Part shown: piece by piece, positions 18,518 to 25,705 of the stretch | Numbering within the stretch: position 1 is the stretch's first letter | Layout of the letters: each line of letters opens with the position of its first letter | Assembly (NCBI RefSeq): GCF_023115355.1 | Contig: NZ_CP096019.1 | Location: forward strand, 682,001 to 746,000 | Length of the DNA: 64,000 bases | DNA from: Halocatena salina | GTDB lineage: Archaea > Halobacteriota > Halobacteria > Halobacteriales > Haloarculaceae | Direction: 5' to 3' | Program-made: the position numbers and the translations under genes | The notes under the pieces: model-generated | What the model was told of the DNA's origin: nothing | What the model saw: the letters and a program-made list of their open reading frames with translations, nothing else | Databases searched by the model: none

Positions 18518-19040
18518 TTAGGATTCTTTCCGTGCTGTGAGCGGCTGTCGACGAGCCAGCACGCAGTCGAACGCTGGATGCTCGGTGAAATGATGGACGA
18601 GCATGTGTCGACGACCGCCCGTCAATCCAGGCTGTTCGACGTCCTCAGCAGTGAACTTGGTGGGAAGCTTCCCGTACAGTTCATCAAGCGCTGCGAACGA
18701 ATCGAACACTTTCCGATGGCCAGAGGAGTCCGCACGACGGCGAACGACGACGTACGAGCCGTCCGGGCGATGCTCACAGGCCGTGTGAGTGAACGTTTCG
18801 GTGTGATACAGTGCTTCGTCCAGGGCGGCGTGGAGATCGCGCGCCTCCGCTGGCGTCAGCACGTGAGTCGTCCCCGACAGTTCGAGATGAACCCCGTCTT
18901 TTTCACGTTCGACCGACCCTTTGGCCGCCTGTTGTGATGCGATCGTCCGCGTTAATTCAGTGCGGGAGAATTTCTCGACCAGCCACGTTGCTGTGGCTTC
19001 CTCTATCCTCTTTCGTAGACGCCGATGGGTTCGACGACAT
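18518..19040 (-). pseudogene. Haloarchaeal DUF7528-like protein with a broken 5' frame
   Basis: The conserved part (about 18518-18905) reads LELSGTTHVLTPAEARDLHAALDEAL, HRPDGSYVVVRRRADSSGHRKVFDSFAALDELYGKLP, GLTGGRRHMLVHHFTEHPAFDC, which I believe is the family called DUF7528. This frame has no ATG, GTG or TTG between the domain and the divergent gene. A well-placed ATG at 19040, about 30 bases downstream of a TTATTACA element, opens a different frame (MSSNPSASTKEDRGSHSNV) that stops after 27 codons. A one-base frameshift near 18955-18965, a sequencing error or an unusual start codon could explain this. Confidence 0.6.
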
Positions 19041-19137
19041 CGTATCTGACGATACGTGTGCGACGTGTAATAACTGTTGGTCGGCTCAGTCCGGCGGAGC
19101 CGCCCAGCTTTTTGCGCTCGGCCGATAAATGATACAC

Positions 19138-19845
19138 ATGAAAATCCGAGGCCAGCGCGAGTGTCGAGAGTGTGGAACGCGATGGTCGTACTACGAGACC
19201 GGCGACGTGTCCTGTCCGGACTGTGATAGCCTCCGGAGTCGCGGGCTGGATGAGCGGACCAAACACACCGATGCACCCACGGCACTCGATCTCTCACCAG
19301 CGCGGTCGTTGGTCGAGGAGGAAGGAATATCTGAAGCATTACAAGACGCGACCGAACGGTGTCGAACGTACATCACCCACATAGGCTTCATCCACGCGGG
19401 AGAACTCACACCGCTGTCGGAGACGTATCTCGCGGCAACCGAACTCGTCTACAGCGCCCGGGAGTTGCGGAGATCGATGCGGATCGACGACGATACGGAG
19501 TTGTATCTGCTCTCGCTGCTCAAGGGCGCGGACGAGGGGAACCGCCCCGATCCTGAAGTCGTTCCGAAATCGATGCAGACGGCCCGCGGACTGGCGTCTG
19601 CAGCGGCTGTAGACGACTACCGACAGGCGTTCAACTGGTATCTCGATGAGCATCCTGACCAGCAAGCGGCAGCCGTCTTGCAGACGGTTTCGGAACACGT
19701 TCGCCGGATCGAAGCCCTGGACGGTGACGTTGATCCTATGGTGGCCGAACGGCTAGTTGCGTCCGTTCGAGATCTTCGAAAGCACGTCTGTACGGGGGCC
19801 GACACGCTCACGACAGCCCAGTCTCGTCTCGAGGAACTGCAGTGA
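19138..19845 (+). CDS. DUF7117-like zinc-ribbon protein
   Basis: Haloarchaeal conserved protein of unknown role, which I believe belongs to DUF7117. The N-terminus is a TFIIB-like zinc ribbon with two CxxC pairs (RECRECGTRW and VSCPDCDSLRSRG). The rest, to residue 236, is helical (TYLAATELVYSARELRRSM, LYLLSLLKGADEGNRPDPEVVPKSM). A zinc ribbon plus helical body suits a nucleic-acid or protein adaptor. Start 19138 (MKIRGQREC) fits the ribbon; an ATG at 19129 would add three residues. It is divergent from the damaged gene at 18518. Confidence 0.75.
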   Translation: MKIRGQRECRECGTRWSYYETGDVSCPDCDSLRSRGLDERTKHTDAPTALDLSPARSLVEEEGISEALQDATERCRTYITHIGFIHAGELTPLSETYLAATELVYSARELRRSMRIDDDTELYLLSLLKGADEGNRPDPEVVPKSMQTARGLASAAAVDDYRQAFNWYLDEHPDQQAAAVLQTVSEHVRRIEALDGDVDPMVAERLVASVRDLRKHVCTGADTLTTAQSRLEELQ

Positions 19846-19986
19846 CGCGTGCTCTTGTCGTCAGCTTGTGACTCACCAATCGACCACCCACCGATTAGGC
19901 AGATGGTGCGTCGAGATTCGGTATGACCGGCGTTGGCCCACCCGGTGGGTTGTGGGTGGATACTGTTGGTCGGCTTCATCCCCGTC

Positions 19987-20061
19987 GCCAGACTACGTCT
20001 GGCGGGCAACCAGAACACTTTGTGTTCTAGTGACGCCCTGAAGGTCGAGGTTTTCGCCTCG
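19987..20061. repeat. Hairpin array (19.99 kb)
   Basis: Three consecutive stem-loops: GCCAGAC-TAC-GTCTGGC (19987-20003), AGAACAC-TTT-GTGTTCT (20012-20028) and CGAGG with CCTCG around a six-base loop (20046-20061). The first two have perfect 7-base-pair stems and three-base loops, like those at 23.75 and 25.55 kb. They directly precede the CoA-transferase remnant. A decayed insertion element or its structured RNA is inferred. Confidence 0.6.
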
Positions 20062-20096
20062 AATTCCCGTAATCGACTGCTCTGGAGTGATCAGCG

Positions 20097-20330
20097 GCGG
20101 TTTGCGACGATGCAACTCGCAGATTTCGGTGTGGATGCTGTGGTGGTCGAACACCCGACGTGCCACGATCCGATCCGGAACTGGGCACCGTTCGATGAGT
20201 GGCTGTCGCTCTGGTGGTAGTCGAGTATCTCGGTCCCCGTCTCGGGGAACACAACGACGAGATCCATCTCGAGGAGCTTGGACTCGATCCGAAACTGTAT
20301 GAAACACTCCAGCGCGAGGGTATCGTATGA
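20097..20330 (+). pseudogene. Family III (CaiB/BaiF) CoA-transferase, internally deleted remnant
   Basis: Two short pieces of one enzyme lie end to end. The first (20097-20217) reads FATMQLADFGVDAVVVEHP, then CHDPIRNWAPFDEWLSLWW, which is the N-terminal CoA-binding region of family III CoA-transferases. It meets a TAG at 20218. In another frame, VEYLGPRLGEHNDEIHLEEL and the following LGLDPKLYETLQREGIV (about 20221-20330) match the enzyme's C-terminal tail. About 300 residues are missing. The tail's TGA overlaps the ATG of the next gene (ATGA), so the intact enzyme was once co-translated with the LeuA-like protein. Confidence 0.7.
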
Positions 20331-21406
20331 GATTCTGTGACGTGACACTCCGGGAGGCCACCCAGATACCGGGGCGGGAGTACACTGTTGAGCAAACGAT
20401 CGCGGCGGGTCGAGCGCTCGATGAGCTGTCTCTGTCGCTCGTTCAGACGGGATTTCCGGCGACGGGCGAACACGACACGACGGTCACACAGCGGTTGGCC
20501 GACGTGCTCGAGAACGACGTGGTTGCGATCGCCCGGGCGAGAGACGACGACGTCGATGCCGCACTTGAGGCGGACGCTGACGTGGTGGAGGTGTTCGTTC
20601 CGGTGTCCGATCGGCAGCTGAACGCGATACTCGGACTGTCGAGGGATGAGGCGTTCGAGTCCGCACAGGATGCGATCGATCGGGTACGTGACGGCGGTGC
20701 ACGTCCACATCTCACGCTGATGGACGCGTTTCGCACCGACGCTGATGACGTCGCGCCGGCGTTCGAGCGGTTCAACGTGTCGATCACGCTGACCGATACG
20801 GTCGGTGCGCGCACGCCCTCGTTCGTCGCTGGATATCTGCGGTCGCTGGCCGGACTGGGGGTTTCACTCGATCGAATCGGCGTCCATTTCCACGACGATC
20901 TGGGCGTCGCCACCGCTAACGCCCTCGTTGCCGCCCGGCTCGGCGTCGATCGGGTGGACGTGAGCGTCGCATCGCTGGGCGAGCGCGCGGGCAATCCCGC
21001 TCTTGAGGAAGTCGCCGTCGCGCTCGAAGCGGACGGCCACGACACCGGTCTCGCACGCGACCAGCTCATTCCGGCGTGCCGGGCGGTGCTCGACGCGCTC
21101 GACGAACCGGTCGATCCCCGCGCGCCGGTCATCGGGGAGGCAGTTACATCCCACGAGTCCGGGCTGCACACGGCGGCAATGCTCGAGGACCCGGCGACGT
21201 TCGAGCCGTACGATCCCGAAACGTTTGGCGGCGAGCGACGGCTCCTGTTCGGCGCACATACCGGACGAGAGGCGGCGACACGGCTGCTCGAACGAGCCGA
21301 CAAGGAACCGACAGAGGAACTGATCGACGCGCTGCTCGACCGGCTCGCAGAGACGGAGGAGCCGATCGAGTTGGACGAGGCGGTAGCGATAGCAGAGCAG
21401 CTGTGA
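20327..21406 (+). CDS. LeuA/HMGL-family acyltransferase or lyase
   Basis: 359-residue TIM-barrel enzyme of the 2-isopropylmalate synthase/homocitrate synthase/HMG-CoA lyase superfamily. The metal and catalytic motif is FCDVTLREATQIPG at the start, with DTVGARTPS and the metal-binding HFHDDLGVATAN. SHESGLHTAAMLEDP matches the region that closes the synthase active site. It lacks the C-terminal LeuA regulatory domain, so it resembles homocitrate/citramalate-type or re-citrate-type enzymes. It was formerly linked to a CoA-transferase, now deleted, which hints at a CoA-ester pathway. Substrate is not determinable. Confidence 0.8.
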   Translation: MRFCDVTLREATQIPGREYTVEQTIAAGRALDELSLSLVQTGFPATGEHDTTVTQRLADVLENDVVAIARARDDDVDAALEADADVVEVFVPVSDRQLNAILGLSRDEAFESAQDAIDRVRDGGARPHLTLMDAFRTDADDVAPAFERFNVSITLTDTVGARTPSFVAGYLRSLAGLGVSLDRIGVHFHDDLGVATANALVAARLGVDRVDVSVASLGERAGNPALEEVAVALEADGHDTGLARDQLIPACRAVLDALDEPVDPRAPVIGEAVTSHESGLHTAAMLEDPATFEPYDPETFGGERRLLFGAHTGREAATRLLERADKEPTEELIDALLDRLAETEEPIELDEAVAIAEQL

Positions 21407-21550
21407 CACCCGCCCAGCTACTGCTGAGATCTCCATTTGTAAAGAACAAGGAGAATATCTACGCTTTTAGGCGTGGGATGAATCCGACACTCTGACCGAC
21501 AACTAACCGACGACATTCCAGCCGGATATTCCACCGCCAATAACCACTTT

Positions 21551-21997
21551 TCATTGCTCTCGATAGTACTCGACTACATCGAGCACTGATCGAACTTCGT
21601 CGTTCAGAAAATCGCTGTCGTTGGTTGCCAGCGTTGCTCCGTTCATTCGCGCGACCCCTGCGATCATCGCGGCCGTGGCTGTGAGTGGTGTCCTTCGATC
21701 GATGAGATCCCGCTGCAAGCGAGCGGTTTCGAGCGCCGACCGATGATCGTGTTGTAGCACATCTAGGCCGAGCCAGCCGATGGCTTCCCGAATATCATCG
21801 AGATCGCCATGGAACTGGCCGTGGTGTGCTCCTATATACAGCTCGACCATCGTCGTCGCGGTGACCACGAGATCCTCGTGTTGGTGGGCGTCGAGAAACT
21901 CCTGTGCCGGTTCGTGACCGGTGAGATAGTCGCTAACGAGATTCGAATCGAGACAGAGCATCGAATTATCGACCCAGTCTTCGATGTTCTCGTCCAT
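21551..21997 (-). CDS. PIN-domain protein (VapC-like)
   Basis: PIN nuclease: MLCLDSNLVSDYLTGHEPAQEF with the first Asp, TTMVELYIGAHHG with the Glu, TPLTATAAMIAGVARMNGATLATNDSDF with the late acidic residues. The first 12 residues (DENIEDWVDNS) precede the usual PIN start at 21961 and look like the tail of an antitoxin; a GGAGGGA stands right before 21997. No separate antitoxin gene with a start codon is visible upstream, where the open frame (KQARRELREG) may be a remnant. Toxin activity is inferred. Confidence 0.8.
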   Translation of the reverse strand: MDENIEDWVDNSMLCLDSNLVSDYLTGHEPAQEFLDAHQHEDLVVTATTMVELYIGAHHGQFHGDLDDIREAIGWLGLDVLQHDHRSALETARLQRDLIDRRTPLTATAAMIAGVARMNGATLATNDSDFLNDEVRSVLDVVEYYREQ

Positions 21998-22084
21998 TCC
22001 CTCCCGAAGCTCGCGCCGCGCCTGCTTAACACCTATAACTGTTATACCAGCCGATCTATCGCCCCCTCTTGATTCCTGGATGAA

Positions 22085-22606
22085 TCAATGGCTCCCTCGT
22101 TGTCCGAGTAGTTCGACCACGAGATCACGGGTGTAGGTGTCTGCCGGTACCGACGTGTGCCACTCGACCGAACTGATCGATTCGTCGGGAAGCCCGGGAT
22201 CGTCGGCCACATCCGTCGTCTCGGGCGTCGCCTCGAACATCGCAAAGCGGAACACGAACGATTCGGCCGTCGTCTGGTGGGAGAACGTCTGTTCGGCGAT
22301 CCCCGCTAGTCCGGAGAGTGAAACGTCCACACCCGTCTCTTCGCGTACCTCCCGGACGGCACCCATCTCTGGCGACTCCTCGGCTTCGAGTCGCCCCCCG
22401 GGGACGTACCACTGGCCGTTTTCCCGGACGAGTAACACCCGATCGGCGGCGTCAACCACCAGCGCGCCGACGCCCCAGCCGCGTGGAGACGCTCGCATTG
22501 AAGCAAACGCCTCGGCGTCGAGTTCGTGGTTCGCCTCGTGGTGAACGACGTCCTCATACCGCGCGCGAAGCGTCTCGGCCGTCGAATCCGGATCGATTCG
22601 ACTCAC
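22085..22606 (-). CDS. NUDIX hydrolase
   Basis: 173-residue pyrophosphohydrolase. The Nudix box is complete (GGRLEAEESPEMGAVREVREETGVDV), carrying the Glu residues that bind Mg. The N-terminal 55 residues (ETLRARYEDVVHHEANHELDAEAF) are typical of a haloarchaeal subgroup. Substrate is unknown; nucleotides, coenzymes or ADP-ribose are possible. Its ATG overlaps the folD stop (ATGA), so it is translated from the folD message and may serve cofactor metabolism. Confidence 0.88.
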   Translation of the reverse strand: MSRIDPDSTAETLRARYEDVVHHEANHELDAEAFASMRASPRGWGVGALVVDAADRVLLVRENGQWYVPGGRLEAEESPEMGAVREVREETGVDVSLSGLAGIAEQTFSHQTTAESFVFRFAMFEATPETTDVADDPGLPDESISSVEWHTSVPADTYTRDLVVELLGQRGSH

Positions 22607-23496
22607 GGAAGTTCGACGTCGACGCCGGTCTGTGCGCTCGCGGCTTTCACCGTGTTGTACAACAGCATGGCACGCGTCATGGGACCGACACCACCCGGCA
22701 CTGGCGTGATGACGCCCGCTTTCTCTTTTGCGCTCTCGAAATCGACGTCTCCAACGAGTTCGTATCCTTTCTCGGTCTCGGCATCCACGGAATTGACGCC
22801 CACATCGATCACCGTCGCGCCCTCGCGGAGCATCGTCCCGTCGATGAGTTCCGGCACACCCGCAGCTGCGACGACGATGTCCGCCGTGCGCGTTTTCGCC
22901 GCGAGATCCTCAGTGTGAGAGTGACACACCGTCACTGTGGCGTTGCCGCCCGGTGCTTTCTGAATGAGGAGATTCGCCAGCGGCTTGCCGACGATCTCCG
23001 ATCGGCCGACGATCACTACCTCTTTCCCGTCGGGATCGACGCCTGCGGCGTCGAGAAGTTTCTGTACACCGTGGGGCGTGCACGGCTTGAACCGCGACTC
23101 ACCACCCACCAGCCGACCGACGTTCTCGGGATGGAAGCCGTCGACGTCCTTTTCCGGGTCGATACTCCGTACGACGCGGCGCTCGTCCACGTGCTCGGGA
23201 ACCGGCAACTGCACGAGAATACCGTGTACTGCCGGATCGTCGTTGAGATCCTCGATCGTCTCGTACAACTCCGTGGCGGGCGCGTCGGCGTCGATCTCGA
23301 CGTGAATCCCGTTGATGCCGACCTCCTCACAGTCGCGCTGTTTCATCGAGACGTACGTCTCGCTCGATGGATCGGTGCTCATCAACACCGTCGCCAATCC
23401 GGGCGTCACACCAGCAGTCGTAAGCGTATCGATGTTGTCAGTGAGCGAATCGCGGATATCGCTGGCGACGGCGTCACCATCGAGAACGGTGGTCAT
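22603..23496 (-). CDS. folD: Methylenetetrahydrofolate dehydrogenase/methenyltetrahydrofolate cyclohydrolase
   Basis: Bifunctional folate enzyme converting methylene-THF to formyl-THF with NADP. Key blocks: the catalytic YVSMKQRDCEEVGI (Lys in YxxxK), the VQLPVPEHVD substrate loop, PCTPHGV, and the Rossmann motif VVIVGRSEIVGKPLANLL with CHSHT. 297 residues from ATG 23496. It is usually next to glyA in haloarchaea; here the two are 580 bases apart with a probable decayed insertion between. Confidence 0.95.
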   Translation of the reverse strand: MTTVLDGDAVASDIRDSLTDNIDTLTTAGVTPGLATVLMSTDPSSETYVSMKQRDCEEVGINGIHVEIDADAPATELYETIEDLNDDPAVHGILVQLPVPEHVDERRVVRSIDPEKDVDGFHPENVGRLVGGESRFKPCTPHGVQKLLDAAGVDPDGKEVVIVGRSEIVGKPLANLLIQKAPGGNATVTVCHSHTEDLAAKTRTADIVVAAAGVPELIDGTMLREGATVIDVGVNSVDAETEKGYELVGDVDFESAKEKAGVITPVPGGVGPMTRAMLLYNTVKAASAQTGVDVELP

Positions 23497-23640
23497 TGTG
23501 TGAACGAGGGCACCCAATCGTCATAAAACGCACGAACCTGTGTGTATTCCCGTTACGAATCCGTCGAAATATACACGTTTGTGAGGGTGCCATAGAACAC
23601 AGCACATACGAGGACGAATAGGGTAACCAGTTGGCCAGTC

Positions 23641-24040
23641 GCTCGATGTGAACGTGGCGTGCTCCCCGGACTGAAGTCGTGGGTCTCCCGAGGTTCCGAT
23701 GTTACGCCCGTCGATTCGGATGGTTGGGAGTCTACGCTTCGTGGGCCGACGACGCACTGGCAGCGTCGTTCGAAAGACCTCTGGTCTTTCGTGATCTCGC
23801 AAGAGCTGCGCTCTTGTGGACCTCGCGGCGGTCCCCTCCGTTCAGTGATGAGACACCGAGGGTGTCTCGAACCACCGCACTACTGTTACTCGTTCCCCGC
23901 GAGAGGTAGCGAGGTACCTCCTTGTTTTGCGTCGGCTGGCGTGGTTGGCTTACTTCTTTGATTTCGGCTGTCGCCGTGACAAACACCGAATCACTGTCAA
24001 TTTCCCACGCATACACCATACAAATGAAATCAGTATGCAA
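23641..24040 (-). mobile_element. Probable IS200/IS605-type remnant between glyA and folD
   Basis: On the minus strand an open frame of 103 codons (24040-23732) runs VSQPRQPTQNKEVPRYLSRG and ends SNDAASASSAHEA, a style I associate with haloarchaeal TnpB tails, though not verified. It overlaps the hairpin array at 23749-23868. Further on, 23664-23683 can fold as an imperfect hairpin built on CCCACGACT, the motif commonly found at the right end of such elements. No complete transposase or left end is seen. Low to moderate confidence. Confidence 0.4.
23749..23868. repeat. Hairpin array (23.75 kb)
   Basis: Four perfect stem-loops in 120 bases: ACGACGC/GCGTCGT (23749-23769, seven-base loop), CGAAAGACC-TCT-GGTCTTTCG (23771-23791), CAAGAGC-TGC-GCTCTTG (23800-23816) and GAGACACC-GAG-GGTGTCTC (23850-23868). 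Three of the four have three-base loops. The density suggests a folded RNA rather than single terminators. Confidence 0.75.
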
Positions 24041-24075
24041 CGTGTGTTACTGTTCTACGATATTCCGGACCGTAC

Positions 24076-25323
24076 CTATTCGTACAGCGGATGCTCTGCA
24101 CAGAGTGTTTGAACGTCTTCCGCGACTGCATCTTTCACGTCCGAGTCGTCGGGGCTGTCGACGACGCGGGCGATGCAGTCAGCGACCTGTTCGATCGCCG
24201 TCTCATCGAAGCCCCGAGTGGTGAGCGCGGGCGTTCCAGCGCGGATGCCGCTGGCCACGAACGGAGATCGTGTCTCGCCGGGGACGGTGTTGGCATTCAG
24301 CACGATCCCCACCTCTTCGAGCGCGCGCTCGACCTCCTTCCCGGTCGTGTCAGGGTGTGAATCCCGAAGGTCGACGAGCACGAGATGAGTATCGGTCCCA
24401 CCCGAAACGAGGCTCAGTCCGTGCTCAGACAGCCGTTCTCCGAGGGCGCTCGCATTAGCAACGACTTGAGCAGCGTACTCCTCGAATTCGGGTTGGAGTG
24501 CCTCCTTGAAGCCAACGGCCTTGCCCGCGATGTTGTGCATCAACGGACCGCCCTGCATTCCGGGAATGATGGCACTGTCGATCGCATCGGCGTGTTCCTC
24601 GCTGGACATGATGATACCACCCCGTCCCGCGCGAATCGTCTTATGCGTCGAGCCAGTAACGAAGTCCGCGATGCCGACCGGAGAAGGGTGTTCGCCGGCG
24701 GCGACAAGCCCCGTGATGTGAGCAATATCGGCGAGGTGATAGGCATCGACGCTCGTTGCGATCTCCTGGATCCGTTCCCAGTCGACCTGTCGGGGGTACG
24801 CCGAATAGCCCGAGACGATTATGTCCGGTTCGAACTCGGTGGCGTGGGCTGCCAGCGCGTCGTAATCGATATACCCCGTTTCGGGATCGACCTCGTACTG
24901 TTCGACCTCGTACACCTGTCCCGCGAAGTTCTTCGGATGGCCGTGGCTGAGGTGGCCGCCGTGAGTGAGATCGAGCGAGAGGATTTTATCGCCGGGATCA
25001 AGCGCCGCGAGATACACGCCCATGTTGGCCTGAGATCCGCTGTGTGGTTGGACGTTAACGTACTCAGCGCCCCACAGTTCCGTTGCACGGTCGATGGCGA
25101 GCTGCTCGACCGTATCGGCACACTCACAGCCGCCGTAGTACCGAGCATCGGGGTAGCCCTCGGCGTATTTGTTCGTGAGAGTGCTGCCTTGGGCTTCGAG
25201 AACCGCACGGCTGACGTGGTTCTCGCTGGCGATCATGGCGAGCGTCTCGCGCTGGCGCTCGACCTCACCGACGAGCGCGTCAGCGACCTCCGGATCCGTC
25301 TCCCGGACGTGGTTGTACTCCAT
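24076..25323 (-). CDS. glyA: Serine hydroxymethyltransferase
   Basis: PLP enzyme interconverting serine and glycine while charging tetrahydrofolate. The PLP lysine lies in TGSTHKTIRAGRGG. Other family blocks: IASENHVSRAVLEAQGS near the start, NKYAEGYPDARYYGG, VNVQPHSGSQAN and GYSAYPRQVDW. 415 residues, the normal length. It feeds the folate pool used by FolD downstream. It stands alone at its 5' end; the divergent hairpin region and CHAT gene begin some 200-380 bases upstream. Confidence 0.96.
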   Translation of the reverse strand: MEYNHVRETDPEVADALVGEVERQRETLAMIASENHVSRAVLEAQGSTLTNKYAEGYPDARYYGGCECADTVEQLAIDRATELWGAEYVNVQPHSGSQANMGVYLAALDPGDKILSLDLTHGGHLSHGHPKNFAGQVYEVEQYEVDPETGYIDYDALAAHATEFEPDIIVSGYSAYPRQVDWERIQEIATSVDAYHLADIAHITGLVAAGEHPSPVGIADFVTGSTHKTIRAGRGGIIMSSEEHADAIDSAIIPGMQGGPLMHNIAGKAVGFKEALQPEFEEYAAQVVANASALGERLSEHGLSLVSGGTDTHLVLVDLRDSHPDTTGKEVERALEEVGIVLNANTVPGETRSPFVASGIRAGTPALTTRGFDETAIEQVADCIARVVDSPDDSDVKDAVAEDVQTLCAEHPLYE

Positions 25324-25690
25324 ATCCGTCTTCCAGTCCGCTCACACTATAATCTACCCGTCTAGTGGTGGCCTTCCGGTGTCGATGGCTATTTTGTGCT
25401 GGGTGGATATCATCCAGTCGTTCGCAAACGTGATCGAGCACGCACGGTTCGGCGACCAGGGAGCTGCTGTCTGGCGAGCGGTGGCGGTGTGGTTAATGGG
25501 AATACACTCACCGCAAGCGCTAGCGAGCGGTTTTTTAGTCCTCTCAGATGGACGACGTCCATCTGGGAGCCTGCAAGAGCGAAGCCCTTGGAATGTAGGT
25601 TTTTTGCGTTCGGGTGAACGAAGCTCACCACTCACGCAAAAAAAGTGGGTCTAGACTTCCGGAGTCGGTACCTATTTGTTGCTCTAACAA
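25324..25690. other. Spacer with hairpins upstream of the CHAT gene
   Basis: About 370 bases without a credible gene. A 73-codon plus-strand frame (25396-25617, ending PLECRFFAFG) overlaps the hairpins and may be the tail of a lost TnpB-like gene; this is weak. The glyA promoter must lie just right of 25323. Confidence 0.45.
25545..25643. repeat. Hairpin array (25.55 kb)
   Basis: CAGATGGAC-GAC-GTCCATCTG (25545-25565) is a perfect 9-base-pair stem with a three-base loop. TTTTTTGCGT (25600-25609) and ACGCAAAAAA (25634-25643) form a 10-base-pair stem enclosing GGTGA/TCACC. The T-rich arm could also act as a terminator. The geometry matches the arrays at 19.99 and 23.75 kb. Confidence 0.7.
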
Positions 25691-25705
25691 TACCAGTTAC
25701 TGGTA
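25691..25705 (+). promoter_or_regulatory. Perfect palindrome on the CHAT start codon
   Basis: TACCAGT-T-ACTGGTA, 7-base arms around one base. Its last base is the A of the chosen ATG at 25705. A bound dimer would block initiation of a leaderless transcript. The ligand is unknown; TbsP next door is a candidate. Confidence 0.5.

Noticed and set aside
20443-21303. 286-codon minus-strand frame, Ser/Arg-rich
   Set aside because: Typical GC-rich shadow of the LeuA-like gene; composition is not haloarchaeal.
22318-23526. 402-codon plus-strand frame across nudix and folD
   Set aside because: Antisense shadow of two well-supported genes; His/Arg/Val-rich with no recognisable domain.
23749-23868. CRISPR array
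   Set aside because: The hairpins differ in sequence; there are no identical repeats with regular spacers and no cas genes.
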